From positions 3,658,001 through 3,722,000 of the forward strand of contig JAGFBZ010000865.1 of NCBI GenBank assembly GCA_018398805.1: DNA of 64,000 bases, written 5' to 3'. The stretch comes from Hirundichthys speculiger (Eukaryota > Chordata > Actinopteri > Beloniformes > Exocoetidae). A program made the position numbers and the translations under genes. Below are positions 29,570 to 40,941 of the stretch, one piece after another. Under the pieces are notes generated by a model. The model saw only the letters and a list, made by a program, of their open reading frames with translations, was not told where the DNA came from and searched no databases. The number at the start of each line of letters is the position of its first letter. The first letter of the stretch is position 1.

Positions 29570-30643
29570 CACTAGAACCGCCAAGGGGGTAATTTTTACC
29601 CCCTAGCATTTTCAAACGTTTGTATTTCTGTTAAAATAAAACCCCTACATCTGTAAGTTCATGACTTTTCCTAAAATGGAATTATTAATCATTCAGTGAA
29701 TTTTGGTGAGTGTGTGATGAAGAAAAAAAATATTATGACCATTTATACCTAGAAACCCCCGCCGAGGGGGGTAATTTTTACCCCCTCACATAAACGCTGT
29801 ATACAGCTGCCCCCTTTTGCGCCACGCCCCTCCCACGTCTCTCTGTTGCTTAGCAACGCCCAAACTTTGTGCCATCATCAGACTTTGACAACTATTTTCA
29901 TCACTAAATCTTTCAAACAAACAGCAAAATTTAAGAATTGAACCCAACAAAAATAACAGCTGGCTGTTGTACCAGAGATCTGAGTGAGGGAGAGTCAGAA
30001 AGAGCAGAGATCACCGTAGATGTGAGTGAGGAGGAATCGGTGGAGGGGGAGACCGACGACTCGTCATTTTTACCAGGTGATAAGACATCAACTGAAGATG
30101 AGGAGCCGAATTTATGAAAAACGGCTTCTATAAGTGAGGGGTCACCACCACATACATTCAGTCCTCAGACACAGTGGGGGCTCGCGGAAATACTCTGACA
30201 GGTAAATTCGGAAGTCAAGCGTTTTAGTTTCCTCTGGTTCTAATCATTTGGTATTTTAACGAGGCAACGACTCTGACTGATCTAATCATAAATATTATTT
30301 TTATAATTATATTTACATTGTTCAGAGCTCAACCTGTATGTCAGCTACATGAGGGGGCCAAGGATGGGTCTCCGTTTGGAGACCCATAAAGCTGGGACTG
30401 CGGACCGGTCCAGTCCAAAAATGTCCCGGTGGAGAGAGGTGGTCCAACTGCATACGCGCGCCACAACATTGACGATCCTGTGAATGCGTTCATGTACCTG
30501 ATGGACCGGGTGATACAGCACACCTGTGACTGAACGGTGGCGGAGCCGCGCCGGTGGAGAGGAGGGCTGGGAATGGAGTCATGTGTGCGTGAGGGGGGAG
30601 CACGTAGCGTTAATCCGTTTTTCAAAAATTAATAAAATATCTG
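29570..30643 (+). mobile_element. piggyBac-type arm B
   Basis: A 1,074-bp unit between TTAA 29566-29569 and TTAA 30644-30647, starting CACTAGAACCGCCAAGGGGG. It carries decayed piggyBac transposase coding sequence: an acidic N-terminal stretch (DLSEGESERAEITVDVSEEE, ETDDSSFLPGD, about 29975-30110) and, later, DPVNAFMYLMDRV (about 30470-30515). The inner end GAAAAACGG...AATAAAATATCTG abuts TTAA. Its inverted partner is 31011-32080. Confidence 0.8.
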
Positions 30644-30647
30644 TTAA

Positions 30648-31006
30648 CATCTGAAGTCTGTTGTTTTGTATTGTAAATAGTCTGTTATTCGATTGCTGTT
30701 GTTGTCATGTTTGTGTTAACATACAGCTCCTACAGTTTGTTGATAAACGTACCGATGTATTTATTTGTGTGGCTGAGAGAGAGAGCGGGTGCAGCGTTCG
30801 GCTACGGAGAAAAAAGCTGGCAAAAATATACATTTTAAACACTTATTTTGACAAGTTTCCATTATTATTTCAGAAATATTTAGGAATTAGCCACTTCACA
30901 ACTTCTAGAAATGACATCTTAGCATCAGTGACGCTGTTGTATCAAGGGGGTCAAAATGACCCCCCTCGGCGGTTCTAGGAAGTTTGGAATGTTGGCGGTT
31001 CTAGTG
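30648..31006 (-). mobile_element. piggyBac-type miniature element A' (inverted copy of A)
   Basis: Exactly the same length as A (359 bp), inverted, between TTAA 30644-30647 and TTAA 31007-31010. It sits at the centre of the B/B' palindrome, where AAAATATCTG-TTAA-CAGATATTTT would be a perfect palindrome without it, so insertion into that TTAA is the simplest history. Confidence 0.85.
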
Positions 31007-31010
31007 TTAA

Positions 31011-32080
31011 CAGATATTTTATTAATTTTGGAAAAACGGATAAACGCTGCGTGCTCCCCCTCACGCACACATGACTCCATTCCCAGCCCTCCTCTCCACC
31101 GGCGCGGCTCCGCCACCGTTCAGTCACAGGTGTGCTGTATCACCCGGTCCATCAGGTACATGAACGCATTCACAGGATCGTCAATGTTGTGGCGCGCGTA
31201 TGCAGTTGGACCACCTCTCTCCACCGGGACATTTTTGGACTGGACCGGTCCGCAGTCCCAGCTTTATGAGTCTCCAAACGGAGACCCATCCTTGGCCGCC
31301 TCATGTAGCTGACATACAGGTTGAGCTCTGAACAATGTAAATATAATTATAAAAATAATATTTTATGATTAGATCAGTCAGAGTCGTAGCCTCGCTAAAA
31401 TACCAAATGATTAGAAGCAGAGGAAACTAAAACGCTTGACTTCCGAATTTACCTGTCAGAGTATTTCCGCGAGCCCCCACTGTGTCTGAGGACTGAATGT
31501 ATGTGGCGGTGACCCCTCACTTATAGAAGCCGTTTTTCATAAATTCAGCTCCTCATCTTCAGTTGATGTCGTATCACCTGGTAAAAATGACGAGTCGTCG
31601 GTCTCTCTCTCCACCGATTCCTCCTCACTCACATCTACGGTGATCTCTGCTCTTTCTGACTCTCCCTCACTCAGATCTCTGGTACAACAGCCAGCTGTTA
31701 TTTTTGTTGGGTTCAATTCTTAAATTTTGCTGTTTGTTTGAAAGATTTAGTGATGAAAATAGTTGTCAAAGTCCGATGACGGCACAAAGTTTGAGCGTTG
31801 CTAAGCAACAGGGAGAAGCGGGAGGGGCGTGGCGCAAAAGGGGGCAGCTGTATACAGCGTTTATGTGAGGGGGTAAAAATTACCCCCCTCGGCAGTTCTA
31901 GGAATAAATGGTCATAATATTTTTTCTTTTCATCACACACTCACCAAAATTCACTGAATGATTAATAATTCCATTTTAGGAAAAGTCATGAACTTACAGA
32001 TGTAGGGGTTTTATTTTAACAGAAATACAAACGTTTGAAAATGCTAGAGGGTAAAAATTACTCCCTTGGCGGTTCTAGTG
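31011..32080 (-). mobile_element. piggyBac-type arm B' (inverted copy of B)
   Basis: Inverted copy of B (1,070 bp) ending GGCGGTTCTAGTG at TTAA 32081-32084. By eye it is a few percent diverged from B, with small indels (for example around 31915 and 31255). The same transposase remnants occur on the opposite strand. Confidence 0.85.
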
Positions 32081-32229
32081 TTAACAGCACAGTAAGACAG
32101 TTTCTGATGTTTCTGACCACTGGTAGGGAGCATACATTCTAACTAGCACATTTTATGAGCATTACCAAACTGGTTGCATTGGGTTGGGCTTTATGCAATG
32201 ATTTTTACTGGTTTGTTCAAGAGCCAATA

Positions 32230-32447
32230 TTCAAAATAACCAAGATGGCCTCCATCACATGCTTTGGTTCTCCAATTGGTTGTAAGCCTATCCAGTGGAG
32301 TCCGGAGACAGTTTCTTCTGTGTCCTTGGGTACTGCAGTCTGTACATTAAATCCAGAAGGACCCGACCAATTCTTTGTATCAAAGGAGATGTCTAGATCT
32401 TTCTTCAGTCAGCCTAAAATAGCATTAAATACAACAAGTCAGATACA
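32230..32447 (+). other. candidate exon with strong splice donor
   Basis: An open plus-strand frame includes MASITCFGSPIGCKPIQW (ATG 32245), SVSLGTAVCTLNPEG and FFVSKEMSRSFFSQPK and ends at ATACA|GTAAGTTG (32448), a consensus donor. No acceptor is clear on the left, and I know no matching family. It might be a 3' exon-like part of the gene hinted at 27880-28240, split from it by the piggyBac cluster. The same open frame could be chance. Confidence 0.25.
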
Positions 32448-32459
32448 GTAAGTTGAACA

Positions 32460-34299
32460 TACATTTTTTTCAGATTTTTTGATTTCTTTTGATTTTGTTT
32501 TTGTAATCTTCTTTCTATACTTTTTATTTGGATGGCTATTTATTTCTAAAGCTTGCCTTCTTAATTCCATTTTCTATCATGGGCAATTTAAAGAGACTTA
32601 AACTCCCCTTTAAGGCTTTGAAAACATTAATTAAATAATTACACTCTAAAAGGAATCCAAGGAAGTTCTGTTGAAATGCTGTTGGACTGTGTCAGGGTTT
32701 TATTGATTGCCCTTTAGCTGTTTGGTTGACATTTATAGGCTAGCTTAGGCCTTTCACCTGTTGTCCTTTTAAAAACTACCCCCCCCCAACCCCCCCACAT
32801 AAAGACCAGCCCACTGATGATAAAGATATTGTAACCGCCCTCTCAGTGGAATGGTGCCTGAGGAGAAGATCACTGTTAAGATCTGTCTTAAGCCATTGAT
32901 CAGTGCACAGAAGTACGTTTACCTGTGTGTTTGATTAGAGGAAGATTGAAGAATGCAGCATTTTGCTGCATAATGGCTTCATATCAGCCTGAAGTCTCAT
33001 CAAAAGGCAGTGAACTCCTCAGGCAGCTCATTTAGTCCCTTATAGAAGACTGCTATGGAGTACCTCCTCCTGCTGCTTATCCATCATGCCTTGAACACAA
33101 CAGATCCAGCAACGTTAGACTTAACACAGTTTACGCTTTTCTCTGTGTTGTGCCTTTATTCAATTTAGTCCCAGCCCAGGTATGGTCTGGAGTCTCTGTG
33201 GAGAGGGTGATGGCTAGACAAAAGTCAAAGGAGAAACAGTTCTTGTATACCACCACTTTGAAAACAGGCTGGGAGAGAATCTCTTGTGATTTAAAGGTTA
33301 GAGATTTGATGCCTGCGAAATGAAGAAAAGGGGAGCAATATCATTGACCTTAAATCCTTTGTGTGTCTGTGCAAAAACAACAGATGGTTTCTGCAACAGA
33401 TTGGTTTCTTTAGTGGCTGTGTCTGTGGGGGAGGGGGGGCAAACATATTGGAGCTTGTTGCTTAAAAAATTCAGGTGCCTGTAATTTGTTCGAGCAGGCC
33501 TGTGTCCCCTCTGAAATATTTTCACCATTTTGCTATAAGTAAGGCTTTTTGAGACCAACCCACATCCCCAAAAGCCTTACATTCACTGTGTGACAATTGG
33601 TCTGTGGACGTTTGATCAAGAGCAAGTGTGTTTGGGAATATGGGAATACTCTCCACTTTAACACGATAACAAGCAGCCTGAAGGTGCATCTTATATTTTT
33701 ACCTTATTTTGAATCTCAGTTTTAGAATCCGGTTTTCAAAGAATGTTAACACATTCAAGAAACAGAATTTCATGCGGTTTTGAAGTTTTTATTCCAGGGC
33801 GTCAGTCTCACTTGATAGGTAACACGTAATGATTTAATAATTTCATGTGATTGACAAATTCATGTATTTCACGGGTGATGATGCTGGGCACCTAACTGTT
33901 TTCTGAACTTGCTTCTACACATTGCTTAAGTTGCCACTTGTAATTTGGGGCAGCAAAATTTGCTCTGTATATGAGCGTTAGCTGCTTTCACCAATGATGA
34001 AAGATTTTTTTAGATCTTATTAACTCCTAATTTGATTCAGTTGGTTTCTGGCCTCACACATATAAGGGGGCACATGCTGGACCTACTGCTGTCAGTGATT
34101 GTTAATGAGATCTATGATACTTGTATGTTTTCCATCTGCCTTTTTTATTCACCACAGCTGTTGCTTGTTGTATGAAGTCGTGTCCTCCTGCCATGTTCCT
34201 GTAGACTGATAGTCACATCTTTAAAGACACTTTCCTTTTTAATACGGGTGGCCATACTTATGGTTTTAGTAATGTTTGAGCTTTTAACTCTTTCTCAAT
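32460..34299. other. no recognised feature
   Basis: AT-rich sequence with a C-run (about 32780) and short purine tracts. No gene or known repeat is recognised; the right-hand ~150 bp may be LINE 3' UTR. Confidence 0.45.
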
Positions 34300-34990
34300 C
34301 CTCTAGAGCTGGGGGTCATCAGCATAACAGTGAAACTTAATTCCATGGTTTCTTTTGTTATCTAAGGGAAACATGTAAAGAGTAAACAGATTTGGTTCAA
34401 GTCCAGTACCCTGTGGAACACCGGCGCTAACTCTGGAATGTGTAGAGGATGTACCATTTACATGGACAAACTGAATTGTGTCTGATAAATATGGCCTAAA
34501 CTAGCCTAAAGCAGAACCCTTGATCCCAATAAAGGTCTCAAATCTATGTAATAGAATTCTGTGGTCACTGGGTCACAAGCTGCACTGAGGTCCAGCTGAA
34601 CAAGCTCAGAAAGAAGACTATCGTCAGAGCCAATGAGGAGGTTGTTTGTAACTTTAACTAAAGCACTTACAGTGCTATGAAAACTAAATCCAAATTTGAA
34701 ACTTATCATGTTAACTTTTTCTGCATATGATCAGTTAATTGTTTTAGGACAACTTTTTCAAGAATTTTGGAAATGAAAGGACAGTTAGAAATGGGTGTAT
34801 AACTGGCTAAATCATTAGGATCAAGACTGGACTTTTTGAGGAGTGGTTTCACAATAGCTAACTTAAATGACTGTGGTACATAATCAGTTGATAATGAAAT
34901 ATTAATTTGGTCAAGCGAAGAGGAGTTAATGGGAAGTAGAATATTTTTTAAACAGTTTTGGTTGTCTGCTCCATGTGTTGACTGTCCTGC
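34300..34990 (-). pseudogene. LINE reverse transcriptase (L2/Rex1-like)
   Basis: The minus strand encodes SFKLAIVKPLLKKSSLDPND, SNCPFISKILEKVVLKQL, FGFSFHSTVSALVKVTNNLL, ELVQLDLSAACDPV, SAGVPQGTGLEPNLFTLYMF and HCYADDPQL. Fingers and palm motifs are in order and the catalytic YADD box (34326-34315) is intact. Stops and frameshifts make the copy inactive. The endonuclease of apparently the same element is at 37560-38085 on the same strand, separated by insertions. Confidence 0.85.
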
Positions 34991-34999
34991 TGTTCTCTA

Positions 35000-35720
35000 G
35001 CTGGTTACCTCAATGCAGCTCCAACTAGTGGCACAGATGTGTAATGACAGCAGAAAGTCTGTTCCTTGATTATAAAACAAAGCCATTTCTGGGTCACGTA
35101 AACCAGACAAGAAAATATTAAAAACAAATTCAGTCCCGTGGCTTGTTTGCTAAAACTGAAATATTAAAAACTGGCATTTTTTTTTGTGTTAGATTAAAAT
35201 ACGAAAAAAAAAAGTCACATTTTAATTTTTTAAATTTTTGATTGAGAATCAAAAATGGGAACAAAAACAAATGATACACAGATAATAACGGATTGGTAAA
35301 GTTACTGAACTTAACGTGGACATTTTCATTTTAAAGTTCTCCCAGACGGAGGATTCAACAGAAACAAGGTTATTTGTAACAACTCCCAAGTTAAACTCCT
35401 CATTAAAAGTTTCTGCTGTTACCTCAGAAATTGCCTGTTTTAATGTTCTGATTGTGCTGAGCCACAATCATTTTGTTGAATTTTGTTTGACATTTCTTAT
35501 TTTTTATAAAAACAGGGTGACATTAATGCCCTGGCAGTGGCAATAAGCTTAATTTAATTTTACATTTTTCAAGATGAGATCTACACTAAATATGTGTTAC
35601 TGACAAGTGCTGATGTTAAAAGTGTTTGAACAACAAATGTTATGGCACTTTAGTTCATACGGCAGCAGAGCATTTAAATAAAAGTGCATTTTACGCTACT
35701 TTTGAATTCATTATTTGATT
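35000..35720. other. probable LINE linker, unrecognised
   Basis: Lies between RT and endonuclease of the minus-strand LINE and may be its linker plus unknown insertions. No motif is recognised. Confidence 0.3.
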
Positions 35721-35727
35721 TTGTGTA

Positions 35728-35804
35728 GACAATGCAATTAATCGTGATTAATCAGGAAAATAATGCGATTAATCACAATTAAAAATTTTAATAATTGCCC
35801 AGCC

Positions 35805-35806
<2 letters not shown>
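35728..35806. mobile_element. end of a miniature DNA element
   Basis: GATTAATCA palindromic motifs lead to TTGCCCAGCCCTAATA, whose complement TTAGGGCTGGGCAA resembles the terminus at 688-787. A (TA)n tract (35808-35846) follows directly. Confidence 0.45.
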
Positions 35807-35847
<41 letters not shown>

Positions 35848-35849
<2 letters not shown>

Positions 35850-36396
35850 TTTTGTTATAACAAGTGGGACACAATTGTGAAGTGGAATGCAATTTATTGG
35901 ATATCTTAAACTTTTTTAACAAATAAAAAACTGAAAAGTGGGGCGTGCAATATAATTTGGCCCCTTTACTTTCTGTGCAGCAAACTCACTCCAGAAGTTC
36001 AGTGAGGATCTCTGAATGATCCAATGTTGTCGTGAATGACTGATGATGATCAATAGAATCCACCTGTGTGTAATCAAGTCTCCGTATAAATGCACCTGCT
36101 CTGTGATAGTCTCAGGGTTCTGGTTTAAAGCACAGAGAGCATCATGGAAGACCAAAGAACCCACCAGGCAGGTCCCAGATACTGTTGTGGAGAAGTTTAA
36201 AGCTGGATGTGGATACAAAAAGATTTCCCAAGCTTTAAATATTTCAAGGAGCACTGTGCAAGCAATTATATTGAAATGGAAGGAGTATCAGACCACTGCA
36301 AATCTACCAAGACCCAGCCGTCCCTCTAAACTTTCATCTCAAACAAGGAGAAGACTGATCAGAGATGCAGCCAAGAGGCCCATGATCACTCTGGAT
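35848..36396 (+). pseudogene. Tc1-like element, 5' half with transposase DNA-binding domain
   Basis: It starts with sub-terminal Tc1 sequence (AACAAGTGGGACACAATTGT, TTTATTGGATATCTTAAAC) without the outermost repeat. The frame then gives DTVVEKFKAGCGYKKISQAL, NISRSTVQAIILKWKEYQTT, LPRPSRPSKLSSQTRRRLIR and DAAKRPMITLD, the bipartite helix-turn-helix that binds the transposon ends. The usual ATG near 36144 is one base out of frame (an extra G). At 36397 a hAT terminus cuts the element off; the DDE catalytic domain is missing. Confidence 0.9.
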
Positions 36397-36520
36397 CAGG
36401 GGTGTCAAACTCAATTACACAGGGGGCCAAAATTCAAAACATGCTTCAGGTCGTGGGCCAAACAGGTTAATCTGATCTATATATTGATACTCTATATTGT
36501 ATATTGGTATCATTACTGTC
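36397..36520 (+). mobile_element. hAT-type terminus inserted in Tc1
   Basis: CAGGGGTGTCAAACTCAA and GTGGGCCAAACAGGTTAATC are the start of a common fish hAT-type non-autonomous element. Its other end is not found, so it is truncated. Confidence 0.6.
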
Positions 36521-36877
36521 TAACCATATGAGGGTGAATCCAGGTAGATCCACGATGGAGTTGATTTAACCAGGTTTTAGTAAAACACGTAAGGCTGGAC
36601 TCACTGTACACTTTCTGACTCTTCACCGGTATCTCCAGTTTACCACTCTGGTTGGTCAGGGAGTTGATATTTCCCATGAGGCCAAAGGCAGAAATGGCTT
36701 CTATCTCCATTTCCTGGCTTTCACCTTTGCACCAGTGCCACAACCACGAAAACTCCACTTGATCTCAGCTGGAATAGGATGATGTACACCAGATTTTCTC
36801 CGTTTCAATGAAAGAAGCTCCTCTTGAATAACCGCTTCTCTCCACAGTAATATTCACAGGATTATCCATCAGTAGTA

Positions 36878-36880
<3 letters not shown>
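36521..36880 (-). pseudogene. LINE endonuclease N-terminal fragment (second LINE family)
   Basis: The minus strand encodes MGNINSLTNQSGKLEIPVKS and YSESSLTCFTKTWLN, the beginning of an apurinic-type endonuclease domain (Asn and Glu/Lys positions of N-x-R-S-L and T-E-T-W blocks; the catalytic Glu of TETW is changed to Lys here). It differs from the copy at 37560-38085, so it is a separate insertion. Confidence 0.6.

Positions 36881-36881
<1 letters not shown>

Positions 36882-36913
<32 letters not shown>
36882..36913. repeat. poly(A) tract
   Basis: About 32 consecutive A, possibly the tail of a retroposed sequence. Confidence 0.95.
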
Positions 36914-36914
<1 letters not shown>

Positions 36915-37032
36915 AAGAAGAGAGTAGTCTCTTAAATCTCTTGTTGGAGTTTACTAGTATATTCCTGTGGTAATGAGTTTTTGCACAAGATTCTATAAGG
37001 CTGTACACTTTCGTAACAAAAGTTATTAAAAA

Positions 37033-37198
37033 CCTAGATAGCAAAATATGGTTGAATTAACGACTGAAAGCGTGTCAGCAGTGATATTGATTTTACGTTG
37101 AAACTTGGCATTGAAATTGTACAGAAAGCGCAAAGGAATTCTACCTTTCTTCAACATTGAGGTTTCAACCATTCACTGACACTATAGCAACGTTTTTA

Positions 37199-37231
<33 letters not shown>

Positions 37232-37510
37232 CATATATCAAGCATTTAGATATATTACCATTTAGGTGATGGTTGAATCCTGACGTTGATTCAACGTAAA
37301 AATCAACTACAATGTGCTTGCAGATTACCATTTAGATGATGGTTTAATCAACGTTGATATAGTGTCAGTGAATGGTTGAAACCTCAACGTTGAAGAAAGC
37401 GCAAAGGAATTCTACCTTTCTGTACAATTTCAATGCCAAGTTTCAACGTTGAATCAATACCACTGCTGACACTCTTTCAACGTTGATTCAACCATATTTT
37501 GCTATCTAGG
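37033..37510. mobile_element. palindromic MITE inserted in the LINE
   Basis: The ends CCTAGATAGCAAAATATGG and CCATATTTTGCTATCTAGG are perfect inverts, and similarity continues inward for ~170 bp per arm (TGAAACTTGGCATTGAAATT, GCGCAAAGGAATTCTACCTT, GGTTTCAACCATTCACTGAC). TTCAACGTTGA-type motifs recur. The centre is AT-rich with (TA)n. A target duplication is not clear. Superfamily undetermined. Confidence 0.85.
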
Positions 37511-37559
37511 AAATGATCAGACAACAAAGGATTATGAGGATATACACCTAGTTGTTCTA

Positions 37560-38085
37560 TTTCAATGCCGTATGTTAAGATAAGATCAAGTGTGTGCTTG
37601 TGGCAGTGGGTGGGATTTTTTACCATTTGACAAAACCCAATTCCAGTAAGGATCTAAAAGCAATATTAAGATTGTCAATGTCAACATGAGTATTAAAGTC
37701 TTCCATTATGATCACCTTGTCAAACTTTAGTAACAGTTCACATAAGAATCCAGAGAAATCAGCCAGAAACTCATTATAGGGCCAGGAGGATGATACAAAA
37801 TGACAAAAATGAGTACTTTTTGAGCTTTTCTAACAGGATCAGAGAGGTAGTGTCATGCTTTCAAAAGAACTATAGCTAGTCACTTTTGTAATTGATGACA
37901 TACATTGAATCAGCTGAAGACTTGACTTATTTATGGCTGCCACTCCTTTTCTGTCTGAGTTATGAGCTTTATGGAAATTTATGTGACTAGGTGGTGTAGA
38001 TTCATTCAAGGTGGTATAATCGTCTTGATGCTGCCAAGTTTCTGTTAAACAAAGTAAATCAATTTTACGATAAATCATGAGATCA
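37560..38085 (-). pseudogene. LINE apurinic-type endonuclease (L2/Rex1-like)
   Basis: The minus strand encodes IDLLCLTETWQHQDD (Glu of the TETW motif), LNESTPPSHINFHKAH, YSSFESMTLPL, then IMEDFNTHVD (the GDFN-type motif with Glu for Gly) and NIAFRSLLESG. It nicks the target DNA for LINE insertion. It probably belongs with the RT at 34300-34990. Stops are present. Confidence 0.8.
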
Positions 38086-38800
38086 TTCAGAAGTAGTGAT
38101 TTGGATGACTCCTAGGAGTCCACATTTGATAATTGCTGGAGTTTGTGGGCTCTGTTGCTGAATACTGACCAGATTCTGAGAGCAGGAGCCAAATTATTTA
38201 CTTATGGAGTCACCAATAATCAGCGTTGAAGGTGGAAACAGCAGTCTGGGACCAGAGGACTGCACTCAGTCAGGACCTCAGTCTGACCTGCTCCTCACCA
38301 ACATGCCGAGGATGCTGGGCTCTGCCTGACAGTTGTAGCGAAGGAGAGGCGTCTCCCATCCCAGAGATGTTACCTGTGGGTTCTGAAGGAGTGAGGGTCC
38401 TGGAGTGCCTCCGGAGCAGAGCACTGCCTCCTTTTTTAGCTTGTGGCAACGGCAGGAGGACGAGGAATTTGACACTGAAGGAGTATGTTTGGTTCCATTC
38501 CGTCTGTCCGAGCTCTGCTGTGGATTATCATCAGAAAAAGGTGGTTTTGCTATCAAAACCACAGAAGTTAGTGGGATTCCTCCTACCTCGGACTGGAAAC
38601 TGTGAGCTTCATCCAGAAGAGGTGCAAAGCAGTTTAAGAGCTCTAAGGAATGGGTGCATGGCTGCAGCATTTTGGTGGTTCTTAATGCCGCGGACTACCT
38701 CAGTCCACAATGTTTTTGGGTGAGGGCTGGCATGGGGGTGAAGGCATGGGTCTTGGGTCATGCTCCCAGGCGGGCCCAGTCAGCAGCGTGCTGAGATGGG
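38086..38800. other. possible LINE 5' region with overlapping open frames
   Basis: Both strands carry open frames (plus 38226-38723, minus 38278-38670) without recognisable motifs. Position upstream of the LINE endonuclease would suit an ORF1 or 5' UTR on the minus strand, but I see no zinc knuckle or esterase signature. Confidence 0.3.
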
Positions 38801-40753
38801 ATTAGGTTTGAAACCAGTGGAGATTTCCGGTTTTCCAAACAGGGGAAGCTCATAGTCGGAGTACATCATAAAAACGTGTCAATTTATTTATATGTAAATT
38901 CTGCCCTTCCCTTCCCTTTCCTACAGTGAGTGTGATTTATTTACAATGTAAGAAATTAAGTATTTTGCTGTAGAAATGCCAACAATTGGTCGCTGCTTGT
39001 CATTCGACTTCGCATTCAAAATCCGCAATGGACTGAAATCGTGCATGAGACATAAAAGTATAGATATATCTCGGAAACCTGTCATTCAGAACTGCACTCT
39101 GCTTTTCCTCCAGTCACCATGCAGACTGATCAGAGTCTGGGCCAGCCGAGGCCAACCCACAGCTCCATTCACTCCCAGAGGTGCTGAGAGTCTGGGGGCC
39201 GGGGGGCGGGATAACATTTATATTTAAGGCAATGCCCGTTGAGTTTTGCAGCAATGAAAAAAATGCTCCATGCAGTCCCAGAGACTCTCAGCTTCTATGG
39301 GGAAATGCATTGACCAGAAAGTGGTATGGGAATGTACGGACAAGTTAACTACTTTACTGGTGAAGAAGTAGCTGATTCTGAATCAACTCATCTTCATGTT
39401 TAACGTGTTCTAACTCATTTATAGTCAATGAAATGGTAACACAATTGCACATATAAGGTCGTTTGTTTTTTTGACATTATAGGGCAGGGAGACGGGGGAA
39501 GCTCAGCTTCCCTTGCAGTCTCAGAGGAATCCCCTCTGTTTGAAACGGCATCAGTGTCAGGAGCTGTGAAGCCGTGACTCAGACTGTGGGGACAATTTTC
39601 TTTTATAATATTCAATCTGTAAGCCAACATGCTTTTAAACAATGTCTTCTTGGTGCAAGTTTTATACCTCATTTAACTATGCCATGCATAATTGAAGACA
39701 ACATACTAATGTACATTAGAGATATGCAGCATAATAATAATGGGGCTATGCAGAGACATTGGCACAGCCCCAGAGACATCATGGTAGCCAAGATGCTCAA
39801 ATGAAGGAAAAGAACTAATGTGTTAAGGAACTATGAGAACATCCCATCAGTCATTTAGCCTTTTGAATTTTCATATTCAAAGAAAATGCAACATGGAATT
39901 GCATTATGCAATGTGTAGGCCTACTGCTAGTCCTCCAGTGAAATTATCAGACATCAAAGTCTCCTGAGTGCTCCAGTCTTTTGCAACTGTGTATCAGAGA
40001 GAACAAATGACCGACACAGCAAGAGACAACATCAGAGCATTTTCTTTTAGGCTTTATGTTGACCTCTCTCTCCCATGCTTTTATTTTGGCTACGCACCCA
40101 TGTCAAAGTATTTCACAGTGTAATGATCGAGTCTTCCAAAAAAGATAGTTTTGCACAGTGTTCTGCTGTAAATGGACGACACAGTGGCATTTCTTTTCTC
40201 GTTTAACTCCATACAACACTTTCCATTTCCACAGCCCTTGTATGGTTCGATCTTAAGGTAAATTTAACTGATGTCATTCATTCTTTATGCTAAATAAATG
40301 AAATGAGACGGCTACCGGTGAAATAAACTGGTCCACTGGAGGCTATATTTGGGCCAATAGGACATCAGTTCAATGGCAGTTTATTGGAAAACTGGGTTGT
40401 CAGATTAATGGGGTGTTGGACCAATGAGGAGTCCCGACAGGAGAATCCTTGGAGATAAAATTTGCACGTTTTTTTGAGCCACTTTAAAACGTACAATTTT
40501 TAAGAAACACCTGTTTTCTTTTGCAGCTATTTAGATGTCAAAAAGGAAAAAAACCTTGTGACAGCCCTGACCAGTGGCGACATGTTGCAGGAATTTCTTT
40601 ATTATTAAAGCACCACAAATGAACAAATGAACGGAAGTGCAAAGTCTGTTTTTTGCTGATAGCAGGAATGGAAGATCGCTGCAGCTAGGCAGCACTTCAA
40701 AAAGGTAGACAAGTATTCCTTGACATTAAATTAACACATTAACACTTGACATA
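38801..40753. other. mostly unrecognised, possible dispersed repeat at 38970-39560
   Basis: GACTCTCAGCTTCTATGGGG and GGAAGCTCAGCTTCCCTTG resemble sequence of fish DNA-transposon fragments. The rest appears unique and non-coding. Confidence 0.35.
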
Positions 40754-40922
40754 TATTTTGGGGGGCACTAGTGGCCTTTATTCAAAGTGAAGAGAGGACA
40801 GGAAAGTGGGCATAGAGGGTGGGGAAGACACGCAGCAAAGGGTCGCAGGTCGGGAGTCGAACCTGCGACCACTGCAGAGAATACAGCCTCTGTGCTTAAA
40901 CCACCGGACTATGCAGAAGCCC
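40754..40922 (-). mobile_element. tRNA-derived SINE
   Basis: On the minus strand TAGTCCGGTGGTTTAAGC is an A-box-like and GGTCGCAGGTTCGACTCCCG a B-box-like RNA polymerase III promoter, followed by CTTCCCCACCCTC, TTTGAATAAAGGCC and a short tail. This is a SINE head with tRNA ancestry, not a tRNA gene: it lacks an acceptor stem and continues into an unrelated body. Confidence 0.75.
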
Positions 40923-40941
40923 ATGAACTAATATTCTAATG

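Noticed and set aside
29235..30978. Identical-looking 105-residue open frames on opposite strands (29235-29552 and 30661-30978)
   Set aside because: They are the same non-coding sequence in the inverted copies A and A'; no domain, and they span the terminal repeat.
38226..38723. Overlapping 165- and 130-residue frames on opposite strands
   Set aside because: Neither has a recognisable motif; possibly LINE 5' region, so not called as a gene.
40820..40922. tRNA gene on the minus strand
   Set aside because: A- and B-box-like motifs are present but no cloverleaf closes, and a SINE body and tail follow.
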